Assembly (NCBI RefSeq): GCF_002994445.1
Contig: NZ_MRZJ01000001.1
Location: 434,001 to 498,000, forward strand
Source of the DNA: Staphylococcus simulans
Lineage (GTDB): Bacteria; Bacillota; Bacilli; Staphylococcales; Staphylococcaceae
Direction: 5' to 3'
Length of the DNA stretch: 64,000 bases
A program made the translations under genes and the position numbers. The notes below the pieces were generated by a model. The model did not search any database, was not told the DNA's origin, and saw nothing but the letters and a program-made list of their open reading frames with translations. Of the stretch, positions 1 to 9,400 are shown piece after piece; the stretch's first letter is position 1; every line of letters begins with the position of its first letter.

Positions 1-746
1 TGTGCACTTAAATGATAAGAGGTAATGCCTTTATCTCGATTGACTTCGTAAATTAAGTTTTCACCTGATAAAGTCGCCTCGTCCATTCCGTTTGCGCCAT
101 GTAATACGATTGCGCGTTTTCTTCCTAAGTCATAAAGTGTTTGTGCCATTGTTTTCACAAAATCAGGGTTGTATACACCCACAACTTGATAATCTAATTT
201 GAATGGATGAATCATAGGCCCTAAAATATTGAAGATTGTCGGACCTTCCAGCATTTTTCGGATGGGTTGAATATGTTTCATCACTGGATAAGTATCAGTC
301 GCATTTAAAAAACCTAAACCTATTTCATCCATTTTTGCTTCTGCATCTATAACTTGTGTGCCTGCAATACCCATTTTGTTGAGTAAGTCAGTGCTGCCGG
401 AAGCGGATGTAATGCTTCGGTTACCATGTTTTAATACCTTAACGCCTGCTGAGGCAACCACAAATGCGGTTGTTGTAGAAATGTTGAAACTATTAGATTT
501 GTCGCCGCCTGTACCGCATACACACATCGCACCGGGATAAACCGGTTGAATGGGATACATCGTTTGTATCATTGCTTGAACTAAATAAGTCACTTCAGTT
601 TGATTTAAGGGGCGAGCAGTATATTCACGCAGTAATTCAGCTTTGGTATCTTGGTCAATATCAGGATGGATTAATGTTTGAATAAATTCATGGATATCTT
701 GTTGTGTTAAACTATTGTGCTGTTGAATTTTTTGAATAAGTGTCAT
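1..746 (-). CDS. trpD: Anthranilate phosphoribosyltransferase, partial (C-terminus beyond window)
   Basis: Transfers phosphoribosyl from PRPP to anthranilate, the second step of tryptophan synthesis. The frame is open from an ATG at 746 down to base 1, about 248 codons, so roughly the last quarter of the protein is outside the window. The glycine-rich PRPP-binding motif [15 protein letters not shown] lies near residue 80, followed by the [13 protein letters not shown] segment that is typical of the family. It follows trpE and trpG on the same strand. Its start lies 35 nt inside the 3' end of trpG, which suggests translational coupling. Expression should depend on the tandem T-box leader upstream of trpE. 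Confidence 0.95.
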   Translation of the reverse strand, partial: MTLIQKIQQHNSLTQQDIHEFIQTLIHPDIDQDTKAELLREYTARPLNQTEVTYLVQAMIQTMYPIQPVYPGAMCVCGTGGDKSNSFNISTTTAFVVASAGVKVLKHGNRSITSASGSTDLLNKMGIAGTQVIDAEAKMDEIGLGFLNATDTYPVMKHIQPIRKMLEGPTIFNILGPMIHPFKLDYQVVGVYNPDFVKTMAQTLYDLGRKRAIVLHGANGMDEATLSGENLIYEVNRDKGITSYHLSA

Positions 747-1314
747 GGCTGCTAGCCCCTTTCTCTACTAATTTAATAAAGTTATGAATTATGGTTGCGC
801 CTTGTTCAGTCGCAAACGATTCTGGGTGGTATTGTATGCCGTAGTGCGGATAAGTTTTATGTTCATAAGACTGAATGCAATCTGTAGTCTCTCCTGTAAT
901 GATTAAATCTTTGGGAAACGTAACTGGATCGCTGACCAGTGAATGATAACGCATGATTTTCAAATCTTTTGGTACACCCTCGTATAAAATAGAATCATGT
1001 GTTTGATGCATCGTATCGACCTTTCCATGCAATACACTAGCACCTTGTATCACTTTGCCTTTGTAATAACACGTTAAGGCTTGTGCACCGAGACAAATAC
1101 CTAAAATCGGCAAATCATGATAATGATTGATAATACGCGATAAATCATCTGTATCTTCTGGGTGTCCTGGTCCCGGAGAAATAATCACCGCGTCAGGATG
1201 CAAGTCATAAACAGTAGGATCGTCCGGATATTTCACAACAACATCTGCGTACCCTGCTACTATGTTTACTAAGTTATAAGTGAATGAATCATAATTATCT
1301 ACAATCAATATCAT
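712..1314 (-). CDS. trpG: Anthranilate synthase component II (glutamine amidotransferase)
   Basis: Class I glutamine amidotransferase subunit that supplies ammonia to TrpE. The nucleophile Cys sits in GICLGAQ near residue 74, and the His-Glu pair is in YHPESF near residue 165. The N-terminus [13 protein letters not shown] is typical. The protein is 200 aa, slightly longer than the usual ~190, because its C-terminal tail runs 35 nt into trpD. Its start overlaps the trpE stop by 4 nt (ATGA type). It belongs to the trpEGD operon. A folate-type PabA role cannot be excluded from sequence alone, but the operon makes the Trp role clear. Confidence 0.95.
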   Translation of the reverse strand: MILIVDNYDSFTYNLVNIVAGYADVVVKYPDDPTVYDLHPDAVIISPGPGHPEDTDDLSRIINHYHDLPILGICLGAQALTCYYKGKVIQGASVLHGKVDTMHQTHDSILYEGVPKDLKIMRYHSLVSDPVTFPKDLIITGETTDCIQSYEHKTYPHYGIQYHPESFATEQGATIIHNFIKLVEKGASSHDTYSKNSTAQ

Positions 1315-2720
1315 GGTGTAACCTCCAGTAAGCTTTTAGCTTTCAAACGTGTTTCTTCTAGCTCTTTTTCAGGAATGGAATCATAAACAACGCCGCATCC
1401 TGCTTCTACATCAACATATGTTTCATCAATCAGCAATGTTCGAATGGCTAAGGCAAAGTCTAAATCGTGATTGCAGTTAATGTAGCCGACCCCTCCGCTG
1501 TATACTCCGCGTTTATATGGATGTGCTTCGTAAATTCTTTCTATCGCTCTTAACTTAGGTGCACCAGACACCGTACCAGTTGGTAAGAGACTTGCGATAA
1601 TATCCATCGGCGATATTTTCTCTTTTAACTGACCAGTCACCACACTGACAATATGCATCACATGTTCGTACTTTTCGATTTCCATCAGACGTTCGATTTT
1701 TGATGTGCCTGTTTGACTGACACGATGGATATCATTTCTGCCTAGATCGACTAACATACTATGTTCGCTTAATTCTTTTTCATCGCTCAGCAGCTGTTTA
1801 GCATTAGCTTCGTCTTCTTCCGGTGTTTTTCCTCTTTTAATAGTTCCGGCAATCGGATTAGTCACTACTTCACTGCCTTTGACTTTCACAAAGCTTTCAG
1901 GTGAACTGCCTACTATAATCGGTTCATCAATATTCAAGTAATACATATACGGACTTGGGTTTTGTCGTTTTAATTTACGATATAGCTGATAAGATAACGC
2001 ATGTAATTTATCACCGAATCCATGTTGGTAACGATAAATTCTTGAAGGTACAACCTGGAACATATCCCCTTCTGTGATTAACTGTTTAAATTTCGAAATA
2101 GTTTGAATAAACTGATTATCAGGAATATTCGGAATTATTTCTTTTTGAATCGGCACAAAAGATGTATCCGGTTGATATAATTTTATGTTTTGAAGTGAAT
2201 CCACTTGCTTTTTAACCTTATCTTCGATGGCTATTTTATTTTCTTTTGAGAATAAATTCGTTGAGATGACATATAAATATTCTTTGTAGTGATCAAATAC
2301 GTAAACATCTTCTATCATGTACAGATGCACATCGTTTTGTTCTGGTTTATCTTTAACAGCACTTCTTTTTAATACTGGAAACTCATGTCGCACCAAGTCA
2401 AAGCTGCAATAGCCTATAAATCCTGAAATAAACGGCAAGTCTTTCAACTGCTCATCTTCTACCTCTGAATAATAACTTTGTACAAAGTCTTTCAGTTTTT
2501 CGTACGGATGATTAGAGGTGATGGTTGTATCATAAGGTGTTTTAATTTCTAATTGATCCTCAGTTAAAATCACTTCTCCATAAATATCCAGTGCCACGAC
2601 TGAATAGCGTCCTTTCGTTTTATTTTGGCTTGCACTTTCCAAGATGATTTTATGTGCTTTCAATTGTGCTAATGCTTCAGGGGTAATATCAGCATTCAGT
2701 CTTTCATAAACTACATCCAT
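1311..2720 (-). CDS. trpE: Anthranilate synthase component I
   Basis: Converts chorismate to anthranilate using ammonia from TrpG, the first committed step to tryptophan. The start at 2720 gives 469 aa and is preceded by GGGAGGAG 10-11 nt upstream. Earlier in-frame starts at 2741 and 2771 would lie in the SD or in the terminator hairpin, so they are unlikely. The chorismate-binding half carries PIAGTIKRG and the DLGRNDI motif, with GAPKLRAIE and the SGGVGY segment near the C-terminus. An N-terminal ILESAS segment corresponds to the LLES motif linked to tryptophan feedback inhibition. Transcription is controlled by the two T-boxes at 2744-3200. Confidence 0.96.
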   Translation of the reverse strand: MDVVYERLNADITPEALAQLKAHKIILESASQNKTKGRYSVVALDIYGEVILTEDQLEIKTPYDTTITSNHPYEKLKDFVQSYYSEVEDEQLKDLPFISGFIGYCSFDLVRHEFPVLKRSAVKDKPEQNDVHLYMIEDVYVFDHYKEYLYVISTNLFSKENKIAIEDKVKKQVDSLQNIKLYQPDTSFVPIQKEIIPNIPDNQFIQTISKFKQLITEGDMFQVVPSRIYRYQHGFGDKLHALSYQLYRKLKRQNPSPYMYYLNIDEPIIVGSSPESFVKVKGSEVVTNPIAGTIKRGKTPEEDEANAKQLLSDEKELSEHSMLVDLGRNDIHRVSQTGTSKIERLMEIEKYEHVMHIVSVVTGQLKEKISPMDIIASLLPTGTVSGAPKLRAIERIYEAHPYKRGVYSGGVGYINCNHDLDFALAIRTLLIDETYVDVEAGCGVVYDSIPEKELEETRLKAKSLLEVTP

Positions 2721-2743
2721 TTTTCTTATCGCTCCTCCCATAA

Positions 2744-2977
2744 TAAAAAGCGCCCTTGTTTGTTGTAACAAGGACGCTTTTGGCGCGGTACCACCTTTGT
2801 TAGCAATCCATAAGATTGCTCACTCATGCTTTTATTTGATTGGCAGCTTCAAACAAAACCCAATTCATTAAACAGCGAGGTTAGTTTGCATCTACCACTA
2901 ACTTTCTGAATCTGCTCACTCTGCTTAACTACTACCTTTTGTCTTATCACTGTATTTCTCTGTCTCTTCCAAATTAA
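2744..2977 (-). promoter_or_regulatory. T-box riboswitch 2 (promoter-distal), Trp specifier
   Basis: On the minus strand the conserved T-box sequence AGGTGGTACCGCG is at about 2797-2783. A Stem I distal segment (GTGGTAGATGCAAACTAAC) precedes a specifier loop TGAATTGGG, where TGG at 2862-2860 is the Trp codon. The competing intrinsic terminator is a GC-containing hairpin at 2745-2782 (arms AAAGCGTCCTTGTT and AACAAGGGCGCTTT, then a T run). It ends a few bases before the trpE SD. Uncharged tRNA-Trp is expected to stabilise antitermination. Confidence 0.9.
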
Positions 2978-3200
2978 TAAAAGACACCACAATAACGCTT
3001 TACTCCTGTAAGGACGCGTTACCGTGGTGCCACCTTAGTTCAACATAGACATGTTCTTATTGATAAAAATTAAATTGTGTTCATGCTTGTTAAAAGTCCC
3101 AATTCACTTGATATGCTGTACTGATTTGCATCATCCATCAGTTTTCTGTTTGCTACATTTCATATAAGCTACGTTTACTTTTAACATCGTTCGCAATGTA
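2978..3200 (-). promoter_or_regulatory. T-box riboswitch 1 (promoter-proximal), Trp specifier
   Basis: A second complete leader lies upstream of the first. The T-box sequence AAGGTGGCACCACGGT is at 3036-3021. A Stem I distal segment (GATGGATGATGCAAATCAG) precedes GTGAATTGGGAC, with specifier TGG at 3101-3099. The terminator pairs GGCACCACGGTAACGC with GCGTTATTGTGGTGTC at about 3030-2984, followed by a T-rich stretch. Both leaders read the same codon, so the trp operon has two serial tRNA-Trp checkpoints. Confidence 0.88.
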
Positions 3201-3206
3201 CTTTGA

Positions 3207-3235
3207 ATCATACACTGCATTTTCAGCGATGTCAA
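3207..3235 (-). promoter_or_regulatory. trp operon promoter
   Basis: Near-consensus sigma-A promoter on the minus strand: -35 TTGACA at 3235-3230, a 17-nt spacer, and -10 TATGAT at 3212-3207. The predicted transcript start is near 3200, immediately before the first T-box. Confidence 0.85.
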
Positions 3236-3267
3236 CACAAAAGTTAAACAACACTTTATTTTTGGTT

Positions 3268-4308
3268 TTAATCTTCAACCATATCTGAGAAGAGATATGC
3301 CTCTAACAAGCGTTGTGTGGCTTTGATTGAATCGATATGTGTACGTTCTAATGCATGCGAAGATTCAATACCTGCCCCAAACAATCCGTGTTTGATATCT
3401 GCGCCTGAACGCAATGCAGCTGAAGCATCTGAACCGTAATAAGGATAAATATCGACTTTATATGGAATCTCGTTGCTTTGCGCTAATTGTGTTAAATGCT
3501 GTCTTAATTTTTTATGATAAGGTCCTGAAGCATCTTTTGCACAAATAGAAACGGTATACTCATCAGAAGTTTGGCCATCTCCTAATGCACCCATATCAAA
3601 TGCAATATACTCTTTGACTTTGCCTGGAATAGAAGCATTGGCACCATAACCTATTTCTTCGTTGTTAGAAATAAAGAAATGCGTAGTATATGGCAATGTT
3701 TTACCGTTTTCTTTCAGTTTTTCTAAAAAGTCCATAATCATCGCAACACTTGCTTTATCATCTAAATGACGTGATTTAATAAAGTCATTTGCTGTAAATA
3801 CTGTTCTAGGATCTAAACTGATAAAGTCCCCTACTTCAATACCTAATTGACGTGTCTCTTCATCATTTCTTGTCACAGCATCAATTCTGACTTCCATATG
3901 TTCTTTATCACGCGGAATCGTATGATTGTCTTTGTATACATGTACAGATGTTTCATGAAGACAAATCGTTCCTGAATAATCTTTGCCTGAATCTGTATGA
4001 ATGGTACAATATTCACCTTCAATTGCGTTGAAAGCATAGCCCCCGATTAATTCAATACCTAATCGGCCATCCTCTTTCACTTCTTTTACCATTGCGCCTA
4101 AAGTGTCTACATGGGCAGTGATACAACGATGCTCTACATCATTGTCGCCTTGTACGGTAATCATTAATGCCCCTTTATTCGTCACATATGTAGGATAACC
4201 TAAGTTCTCCGCAAATTCTCCCACATAATCAATCGCTTTGTACGCGTCGCCTGACGGACTTGGAATTTCAGTTAATGTTTTAATCGTTTCAAAAATTTTT
4301 TGTGCCAT
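3268..4308 (-). CDS. M42 family metallo-aminopeptidase
   Basis: Cytosolic di-metal aminopeptidase of the M42 (FrvX/YsdC/PepA) family, which removes N-terminal residues from peptides. Visible metal and catalytic motifs in order: TAHVDTLG (His), SRHLDDKAS (bridging Asp), NNEEIGYG (catalytic and ligand Glu), IAFDMGAL (Asp) and GIESSHALERTH (His near the C-terminus). The length of 346 aa is normal for the family. It lies alone on the minus strand between the trp leader and divergent tyrA. The exact substrate (glutamyl versus other N-termini) cannot be told from sequence. Confidence 0.9.
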   Translation of the reverse strand: MAQKIFETIKTLTEIPSPSGDAYKAIDYVGEFAENLGYPTYVTNKGALMITVQGDNDVEHRCITAHVDTLGAMVKEVKEDGRLGIELIGGYAFNAIEGEYCTIHTDSGKDYSGTICLHETSVHVYKDNHTIPRDKEHMEVRIDAVTRNDEETRQLGIEVGDFISLDPRTVFTANDFIKSRHLDDKASVAMIMDFLEKLKENGKTLPYTTHFFISNNEEIGYGANASIPGKVKEYIAFDMGALGDGQTSDEYTVSICAKDASGPYHKKLRQHLTQLAQSNEIPYKVDIYPYYGSDASAALRSGADIKHGLFGAGIESSHALERTHIDSIKATQRLLEAYLFSDMVED

Positions 4309-4447
4309 TAAAATCCCCTCCTTGTCTTTATTGTACCTATATTTTTCCTAAATAGAAAATCAAAATCTATTCCTTTAATGCCTTGCGTCATTTGAAAATA
4401 CACTCTATAATGTTTCTATTCTGAAAATTTAGACAGAGGTGAGTCTT

Positions 4448-5545
4448 TTGACTAAAAACATCCTTTTTGTTGGTTTAGGACTAATCGGCGGAAGCTTAGC
4501 TTCAAATTTAAAGTATGCGCAAAACGATGCACGTATTATTGCTTATGATTCTAACCTAAGTCAACTTGATAAAGCACTTTCGATTGGAATTATTGATGAA
4601 AAAGCAGTAGATTACGAAGCAGCGGTTCAACAAGCAGATATTATTATTTATGCCACACCTGTCCAACAAACGGTAAAATATCTCAAGACACTTACAGATA
4701 TCCCTACTCAACCTGGACTCATCGTCACAGATACTGGAAGTACCAAAGGATCGATTCAAGCCTTTGAAAAGCCGTTATTAGATGCCAAACAGATTCATTT
4801 AATCGGCGGTCACCCTATGGCCGGCAGTCATAAATCAGGTATCTTAAATGCGAAAAAGAACTTGTTTGAAAATGCGTATTATATTTTGGTACATTCTGAA
4901 AAAGAAAATGATCACGCATCAAAAGTGATTCAAGATTTGTTACAAGCTACACGTGCAAAAATCATCGCTACTTCACCAGAAGAACATGATTTCGTTACAA
5001 GTATTGTCAGCCATATTCCGCACATTGCTGCGGCGCTGCTTGTGAACTTAAGCCTGAATTATGATCAAGATTCTCCACTGATTAAACAGCTAGCAGCAGG
5101 CGGTTTCCGTGATATTACACGTATAGCCAGCAGCAGCCCTGAAATGTGGAGCGATATCATGCATGAAAATAAAGACTTTATTCTTGCCGGCATTCAACAA
5201 TGGAACAACCAACTGTCTCATCTTGTTACACAAATACAAAACGATGATACTGAAGGGATTTATCAATTTTTCGAAAATGCCCGTGATTACAGAAATCATC
5301 TGCCTGCTAAGAAACCAGGTGCAGTCGCTAGTTCCTACGAACTTTACGTAGACATCCCTGACAAACCTGGTATGATCAGCAAAGTAACCTCTATTCTGAG
5401 TTTACATAATATTTCTATAAGTAACATAAATATTGTAGAAGTCCGCGAAGATATTTACGGTGCTTTGCGTATCAGCTTTAAAACACCTAAAGATCGCGAA
5501 CTGGGGATTGAAGCGTTACATGAATTTGATACTTACAGTCTTTAA
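4448..5545 (+). CDS. tyrA: Prephenate dehydrogenase
   Basis: Oxidises prephenate to 4-hydroxyphenylpyruvate for tyrosine synthesis. The N-terminal Rossmann motif is GLGLIGGS at residues ~8-15. DTGSTK and the GGHPMAGSH segment are typical of the family, and a C-terminal ACT domain begins near residue 298 ([13 protein letters not shown]). I chose the TTG at 4448 because GAGGTG sits 6-7 nt upstream. The GTG at 4439 would lie inside that SD. The result is 365 aa. A bidirectional terminator follows. Confidence 0.93.
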   Translation: MTKNILFVGLGLIGGSLASNLKYAQNDARIIAYDSNLSQLDKALSIGIIDEKAVDYEAAVQQADIIIYATPVQQTVKYLKTLTDIPTQPGLIVTDTGSTKGSIQAFEKPLLDAKQIHLIGGHPMAGSHKSGILNAKKNLFENAYYILVHSEKENDHASKVIQDLLQATRAKIIATSPEEHDFVTSIVSHIPHIAAALLVNLSLNYDQDSPLIKQLAAGGFRDITRIASSSPEMWSDIMHENKDFILAGIQQWNNQLSHLVTQIQNDDTEGIYQFFENARDYRNHLPAKKPGAVASSYELYVDIPDKPGMISKVTSILSLHNISISNINIVEVREDIYGALRISFKTPKDRELGIEALHEFDTYSL

Positions 5546-5548
5546 TAA

Positions 5549-5592
5549 GCATCAAAAGGTTCTGTAGCTTGTTACAGAGCCTTTTTTGATGC
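5549..5592. terminator. Bidirectional terminator between tyrA and the polymerase gene
   Basis: Long hairpin with arms GCATCAAAAGGTTCTGTA and TTACAGAGCCTTTTTTGATGC. It is T-rich on both strands and sits between two convergent genes. Confidence 0.85.
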
Positions 5593-5596
5593 TTAT

Positions 5597-6859
5597 TTAC
5601 ATTTTATGACCTGCCATCAGGCCTAAACGACCATACTTAGTTCCTGCATCCGTATAAGAAATAGCTTTTGAAACAATACCTTTTCCATATTTCTGCTGCA
5701 AGCGATCAATCGTTTTCGCAAGAGCTTCATTACGTTTTCTTTCATACTCATCCACAAATAAATTCAATTGCTGAATACCTTCAGGTACAAATTGCGTCAA
5801 CGAAACACTGAGTGTGCGATACAATAATGTTGGATCGCATAATTGGTCAGCCCACTTCTCTAATGTGGTCCAAATTTCTTTTTCTAAATTCGTCGGTTCT
5901 TGCAATGTAAATTGCTTATGCACACCTCCGCCATCTTTATAACCGAATGAAAAATGAATCGTTCTTGCACGCATTTTACGCAATCTCACCCGCATTGCCA
6001 CATCTTCAATCAACTCTTGCATAACGACTTTGGCATCTTCATAGCTGTAGTCGCGCATTAAAATCTGACTCTTGCATATCGATGGATTAGTTGTTTTGTA
6101 CTTCTCACGCATTTTGCTTTGATCAATTCCGTGTGCATGCAAATGCAGATCAATGCCCTTAATCCCAAAATCTCTTTTTAAATATTGGTATGGATAATGT
6201 GCTAAATCTCCAATCGTAAAAATACCGCGCTTATTCAATTTTTTCTCAGTGCGCGTATTGATGCCCCAAAATTTATGAAGCGGTTGTATCTTCCATAGCT
6301 TCTCAGGAACATTTTGATAACGCCATTCTGCAATACGATCAGGGTTATGCTTAGCTTCAATATCCATCGCAATTTTACTCAGCAGCATATTCGAGCCTAT
6401 CCCGACTGTGCAATAGATTTGTGTCTTATCATAAATTTCTTTCATCAGCTTAATACAAAACGATTGTACTGTACTGCTGAAGCGATGATAACTATCTGTC
6501 ACATCCATAAAAAATTCATCAATACTGTATTGATGCAAATCTTCTGGCGGCACATACTGCAATGCAATTTTAGAAATCGTAATAGATACATCTAAATACT
6601 TGCGCATACTTGGATTGATGATATAAATATCATTGCGATGCGGAATCTCAAATAAACGCGAACCTGTAGTAATCCCGATGGCTTTCAGCGGCGGCGTTGC
6701 GGCGAGTACTACTGAACCTTGACGTTTTGTATCTGCTACCACTGCTAATTTTGTCTTTAATGGATCTAATCCTTTTGAAATACAAGATACACTCGCAAAG
6801 AAACTCTTTTGATCTATACATAAAATATCCCTGTCCTCTAGTAAATGATAATCATACAT
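5597..6859 (-). CDS. Y-family translesion DNA polymerase (UmuC/DinB-like)
   Basis: Error-prone polymerase expected to bypass DNA damage. The palm motif is DILCIDQKSFFASV near residue 10, and YSIDEFFMDV holds the second catalytic acidic pair. TVGIGSNMLLSKIA and the helix-hairpin-helix region GINTRTEKKLNKRGI follow, then a little-finger domain to residue 420. The start at 6859 (ATG) has GGGGGTGAT just upstream. An earlier in-frame start at 6919 lies in the operator and is rejected. It has its own promoter overlapped by a LexA box, so it should be DNA-damage inducible. No UmuD partner is adjacent. Confidence 0.92.
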   Translation of the reverse strand: MYDYHLLEDRDILCIDQKSFFASVSCISKGLDPLKTKLAVVADTKRQGSVVLAATPPLKAIGITTGSRLFEIPHRNDIYIINPSMRKYLDVSITISKIALQYVPPEDLHQYSIDEFFMDVTDSYHRFSSTVQSFCIKLMKEIYDKTQIYCTVGIGSNMLLSKIAMDIEAKHNPDRIAEWRYQNVPEKLWKIQPLHKFWGINTRTEKKLNKRGIFTIGDLAHYPYQYLKRDFGIKGIDLHLHAHGIDQSKMREKYKTTNPSICKSQILMRDYSYEDAKVVMQELIEDVAMRVRLRKMRARTIHFSFGYKDGGGVHKQFTLQEPTNLEKEIWTTLEKWADQLCDPTLLYRTLSVSLTQFVPEGIQQLNLFVDEYERKRNEALAKTIDRLQQKYGKGIVSKAISYTDAGTKYGRLGLMAGHKM

Positions 6860-6884
6860 ATCATCACCCCCGTTATGTGATACT

Positions 6885-6939
6885 TTAAGTATATACGAAC
6901 ATTTGTTCTTATTCAACAATTAAGAGAACAAATGTTCTG
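6885..6939. promoter_or_regulatory. Two LexA boxes and promoter of the Y-family polymerase
   Basis: CGAACATTTGTTC at 6896-6908 and AGAACAAATGTTCTG at 6925-6939 match the Gram-positive LexA consensus (GAAC-N4-GTTC). On the minus strand a promoter reads -35 TTGAAT, 17 nt, -10 TATACT, and the first box lies in its spacer. The second box is between the two divergent genes and could also touch the tautomerase promoter. Confidence 0.85.
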
Positions 6940-6973
6940 TTTACTCTTATCGTTCATCACCTATTAACTTTAG

Positions 6974-6982
6974 TGGTATAAT
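6974..6982 (+). promoter_or_regulatory. Extended -10 promoter of the tautomerase gene
   Basis: TGGTATAAT at 6974-6982 is an extended -10 element (TGnTATAAT). The -35 region is poor. The SD AAGGAGG follows about 20 nt later. Confidence 0.6.
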
Positions 6983-7013
6983 AAGGTTACATCTATTACA
7001 AGGAGGCGTTCTT

Positions 7014-7199
7014 ATGCCAATCGTAAATATTAAATTAATTGAAGGTCGTACAGACGAACAACTTAAAGCTTTAGTTAAAGAAGTCACAGATGCAGTTGAA
7101 AAAACTACAAATGCTGACCGTAACGCAATCAGCGTTGTATTAGAAGAAATGAAACCTAACCACTATGGTGTAGGCGGCGTCAGAAAATCTGATCAATAA
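7014..7199 (+). CDS. 4-oxalocrotonate tautomerase family enzyme
   Basis: Small tautomerase of 61 aa. It begins MPIVNIKLIEGR, so Pro2 becomes the N-terminal catalytic base after Met removal. Arg12 in EGR is the usual second conserved residue. Members act as hexamers on enol/keto substrates, but the physiological substrate in staphylococci is unknown to me. A strong SD (AAGGAGG) precedes the ATG, and a hairpin terminator follows. It is divergent from the SOS polymerase gene. Confidence 0.9.
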   Translation: MPIVNIKLIEGRTDEQLKALVKEVTDAVEKTTNADRNAISVVLEEMKPNHYGVGGVRKSDQ

Positions 7200-7210
7200 T
7201 ACATGAAACA

Positions 7211-7257
7211 AAGAGAAGCGGCTAACCCTCATTGGATTAACCGCTTCTCTTGATTTT
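7211..7257 (+). terminator. Terminator after the tautomerase gene
   Basis: Hairpin with arms AGAGAAGCGGCTAA and TTAACCGCTTCTCT, followed by TTGATTTT. Confidence 0.75.
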
Positions 7258-7317
7258 CATTCTATCCTTCTCATTCTATCCTCTACATTCCTGCCATCTT
7301 TTGTATTCGAACCTAAC

Positions 7318-8340
7318 TTATTGCTGCTGTTTGCCCGAATCTTTCTTATGGTCTTTGTTATCATTTAAAAACTCTTGGATTGCTTTTTTATTCGCAGGTT
7401 TATCCACTTCAAGTGCACTGCCGCTTTCAGCTGTTTGAATATCTTGGTATGTGCCTTTCATCGGAACCGTTAATGTTTTAACATCTTTATCACCGCGAAT
7501 ACCAAAGTTGACACCCGTTTGAATTAAAGCAGAGTCAGGAATATCCGTATTCAAGTAACCGCGTAAAATACCTGCAACTTTCGGCAATTTGAAAACAGCA
7601 CCTGGTTTTGTCATTTCCTGTTTCAAAGCTTGAATCACTTGCTGCTGTCTTCTGACACGACCGAAGTCCCCTTCAGGATCATGACGAAAGCGCGCATAAC
7701 CTAATAATTCTTTACCATTTAAATTATGGTGCCCTTTCTTAAGTGATACACCGATGAGTTCCGACATATCCTTTTCGACATCAATCGGAATACCATCAGG
7801 TGCCAGCTCATCAATCATTTTTTCAAAGCCTTTAAAATCAACTACCGCATAATACTCAGGATTAATACCGTAGTTTTCGACTAATGCTTTACGTAATAAC
7901 TCTGGTCCTCCAAGTGAATAAGCCGCATTGATTTTATAATCTCTGTAGCCTGGAATCTTCGCATAAGTATCACGCATTACAGACACTACTTTCATTTTCT
8001 TATGGATGTAATCGTATTGTGCAACCATAATAGAGTCTGTTCTTGATTTACCACCGTCTGATTTGTCTGCCCCTAATAATAAAATAGAAATTTTACCATC
8101 ATTTTTGACAGGACCGTTAAATTTTTCCACTTTCATATTCGGATTGTGCTTTTTCGCGTAATTAATACCGCTTCTATATCCCGAAACCGCATATACAATC
8201 AAGATAATAAAAATTATCAAGATGCCTAAAATCACAAAAGGCAACTTACGCATTCTTTTCTTTGTACGTTTCGGCAGAGGTTGTTCCCCGCTGCTACGTT
8301 TGTAATTGTCATTGTTTGTTTCTTTTGTCATTTTCATCAA
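7318..8340 (-). CDS. msrR: LytR-CpsA-Psr family protein (MsrR-like)
   Basis: Membrane-anchored LCP enzyme; the family attaches wall teichoic acid or other polymers to peptidoglycan. After a basic cytoplasmic N-terminus (residues 1-33) there is one membrane segment at ~34-53 ([18 protein letters not shown]). The extracellular LCP domain shows [16 protein letters not shown] with its catalytic acidic/arginine residues, [11 protein letters not shown], and [18 protein letters not shown]. The length is 340 aa. The symbol rests on remembered S. aureus synteny (near the tautomerase, tyrA and msrA), where MsrR affects methicillin resistance. Other LCP paralogues are possible. Confidence 0.85.
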   Translation of the reverse strand: MMKMTKETNNDNYKRSSGEQPLPKRTKKRMRKLPFVILGILIIFIILIVYAVSGYRSGINYAKKHNPNMKVEKFNGPVKNDGKISILLLGADKSDGGKSRTDSIMVAQYDYIHKKMKVVSVMRDTYAKIPGYRDYKINAAYSLGGPELLRKALVENYGINPEYYAVVDFKGFEKMIDELAPDGIPIDVEKDMSELIGVSLKKGHHNLNGKELLGYARFRHDPEGDFGRVRRQQQVIQALKQEMTKPGAVFKLPKVAGILRGYLNTDIPDSALIQTGVNFGIRGDKDVKTLTVPMKGTYQDIQTAESGSALEVDKPANKKAIQEFLNDNKDHKKDSGKQQQ

Positions 8341-8689
8341 CCTTATATCCAGATATAGTTTTTATGTAATTCATATCAAATCAAAAACACCATTCTGATG
8401 TTATTTTATCATATTTTCCAATTAATAATTTAATATGAATTGCTATGATAAGTCAAAAATCTACCCTTTTTCCACCCTTATTTCAGTCCCAAGACCGACT
8501 AAATTTTTAATACCCTTTTCATTATACAATATCTCTGATACCCGTCCATCCTTCATAATTTTTCAGATTTAAATATTTTGTAAAACCATTAAACCTATAT
8601 TAATCATCCTCTAAAGTAATTGAGTGGAATTTATATAATGGCACTTGGTGATAGTCTCTTTGTATAATTAAAAAAAGGAGGAATTATAG
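8341..8689. other. Intergenic region, left edge of the accessory islet
   Basis: 349 nt without a gene. It is AT-rich with a short C-rich patch at 8460-8560. Two TATAAT hexamers on the plus strand (8634-8639 and 8663-8668) precede the next gene, but neither has a good -35. No repeat or att-like sequence was recognised. Confidence 0.5.
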
Positions 8690-9400
8690 TTGCATTATGA
8701 TTTTGATATAGGAAACCTATTAAGAGAACAAATAAATGCAATAACTGCTAACTTCAAAGACCAATTGAACTTAAGTTTATCATTTCCAGAAGTGTCTCGA
8801 TTGGCTATCGATGTAGAATTGGAACTATTTTTAGACAAACAAGAAGTAATATGGAAACAAATTGAGGAATTAATAAGTTTACCAGATTTACCTCAGATCA
8901 TTAACTTAGAAAAGCTAAGAAAATCTTTCAATTTATCTCCAAATATAAATTCATTTGATAATGTACTATCGAACAAAGGTTATCTAGCTAAAGACTTTTT
9001 ATATACTCAAGAAGATACTCCTAGTATTTCTGATTTGAATGATGCCTTGGTTGATATTAATAATACTTACACAAATGATATTTTAGATAGTCACCAGAAA
9101 AAAACATATGATAAAATCAAAAACGTCATTGGAGACATTACTTATGTTGCATTTAATTTCACACTTTCTGCAACAACATTTTATTCCAATAAAGCATATA
9201 GAGAAATCGCTGATAAATATGCCGACACTAAATGGAAAAAGAGCGTTTTAGAATTATCACAATCTATATATGGAGATTATATAAACCAAACAATAGCAGA
9301 ATTAATATCCAATAATCCAATTGATAACTCAATAAATGCCATATTCTTCTTAAAAGCAGTAGTTACGATACTGTTTCTACTTATATCGAAAGATCAGTAA
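8690..9400 (+). CDS. Unrecognised protein with a C-terminal membrane anchor
   Basis: I do not recognise this 236-aa protein. It starts with TTG at 8690 behind a strong SD (AAGGAGG, 8 nt upstream). Residues 1-212 look soluble, mostly helical and acidic. The last ~20 residues form one hydrophobic helix (AIFFLKAVVTILFLLI) with a short SKDQ tail, so it may be tail-anchored with the bulk in the cytoplasm. Composition is richer in A+T, Asn and Ile codons than the flanking msrR and msrA, which suggests acquisition. No catalytic motif is visible. Confidence 0.7.
   Translation: MHYDFDIGNLLREQINAITANFKDQLNLSLSFPEVSRLAIDVELELFLDKQEVIWKQIEELISLPDLPQIINLEKLRKSFNLSPNINSFDNVLSNKGYLAKDFLYTQEDTPSISDLNDALVDINNTYTNDILDSHQKKTYDKIKNVIGDITYVAFNFTLSATTFYSNKAYREIADKYADTKWKKSVLELSQSIYGDYINQTIAELISNNPIDNSINAIFFLKAVVTILFLLISKDQ

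Noticed and set aside
2718..2771. Longer trpE with a start at 2771 or 2741
   Set aside because: These starts lie in the T-box terminator or the SD. The ATG at 2720 has GGGAGGAG at the right distance and gives the expected family length.
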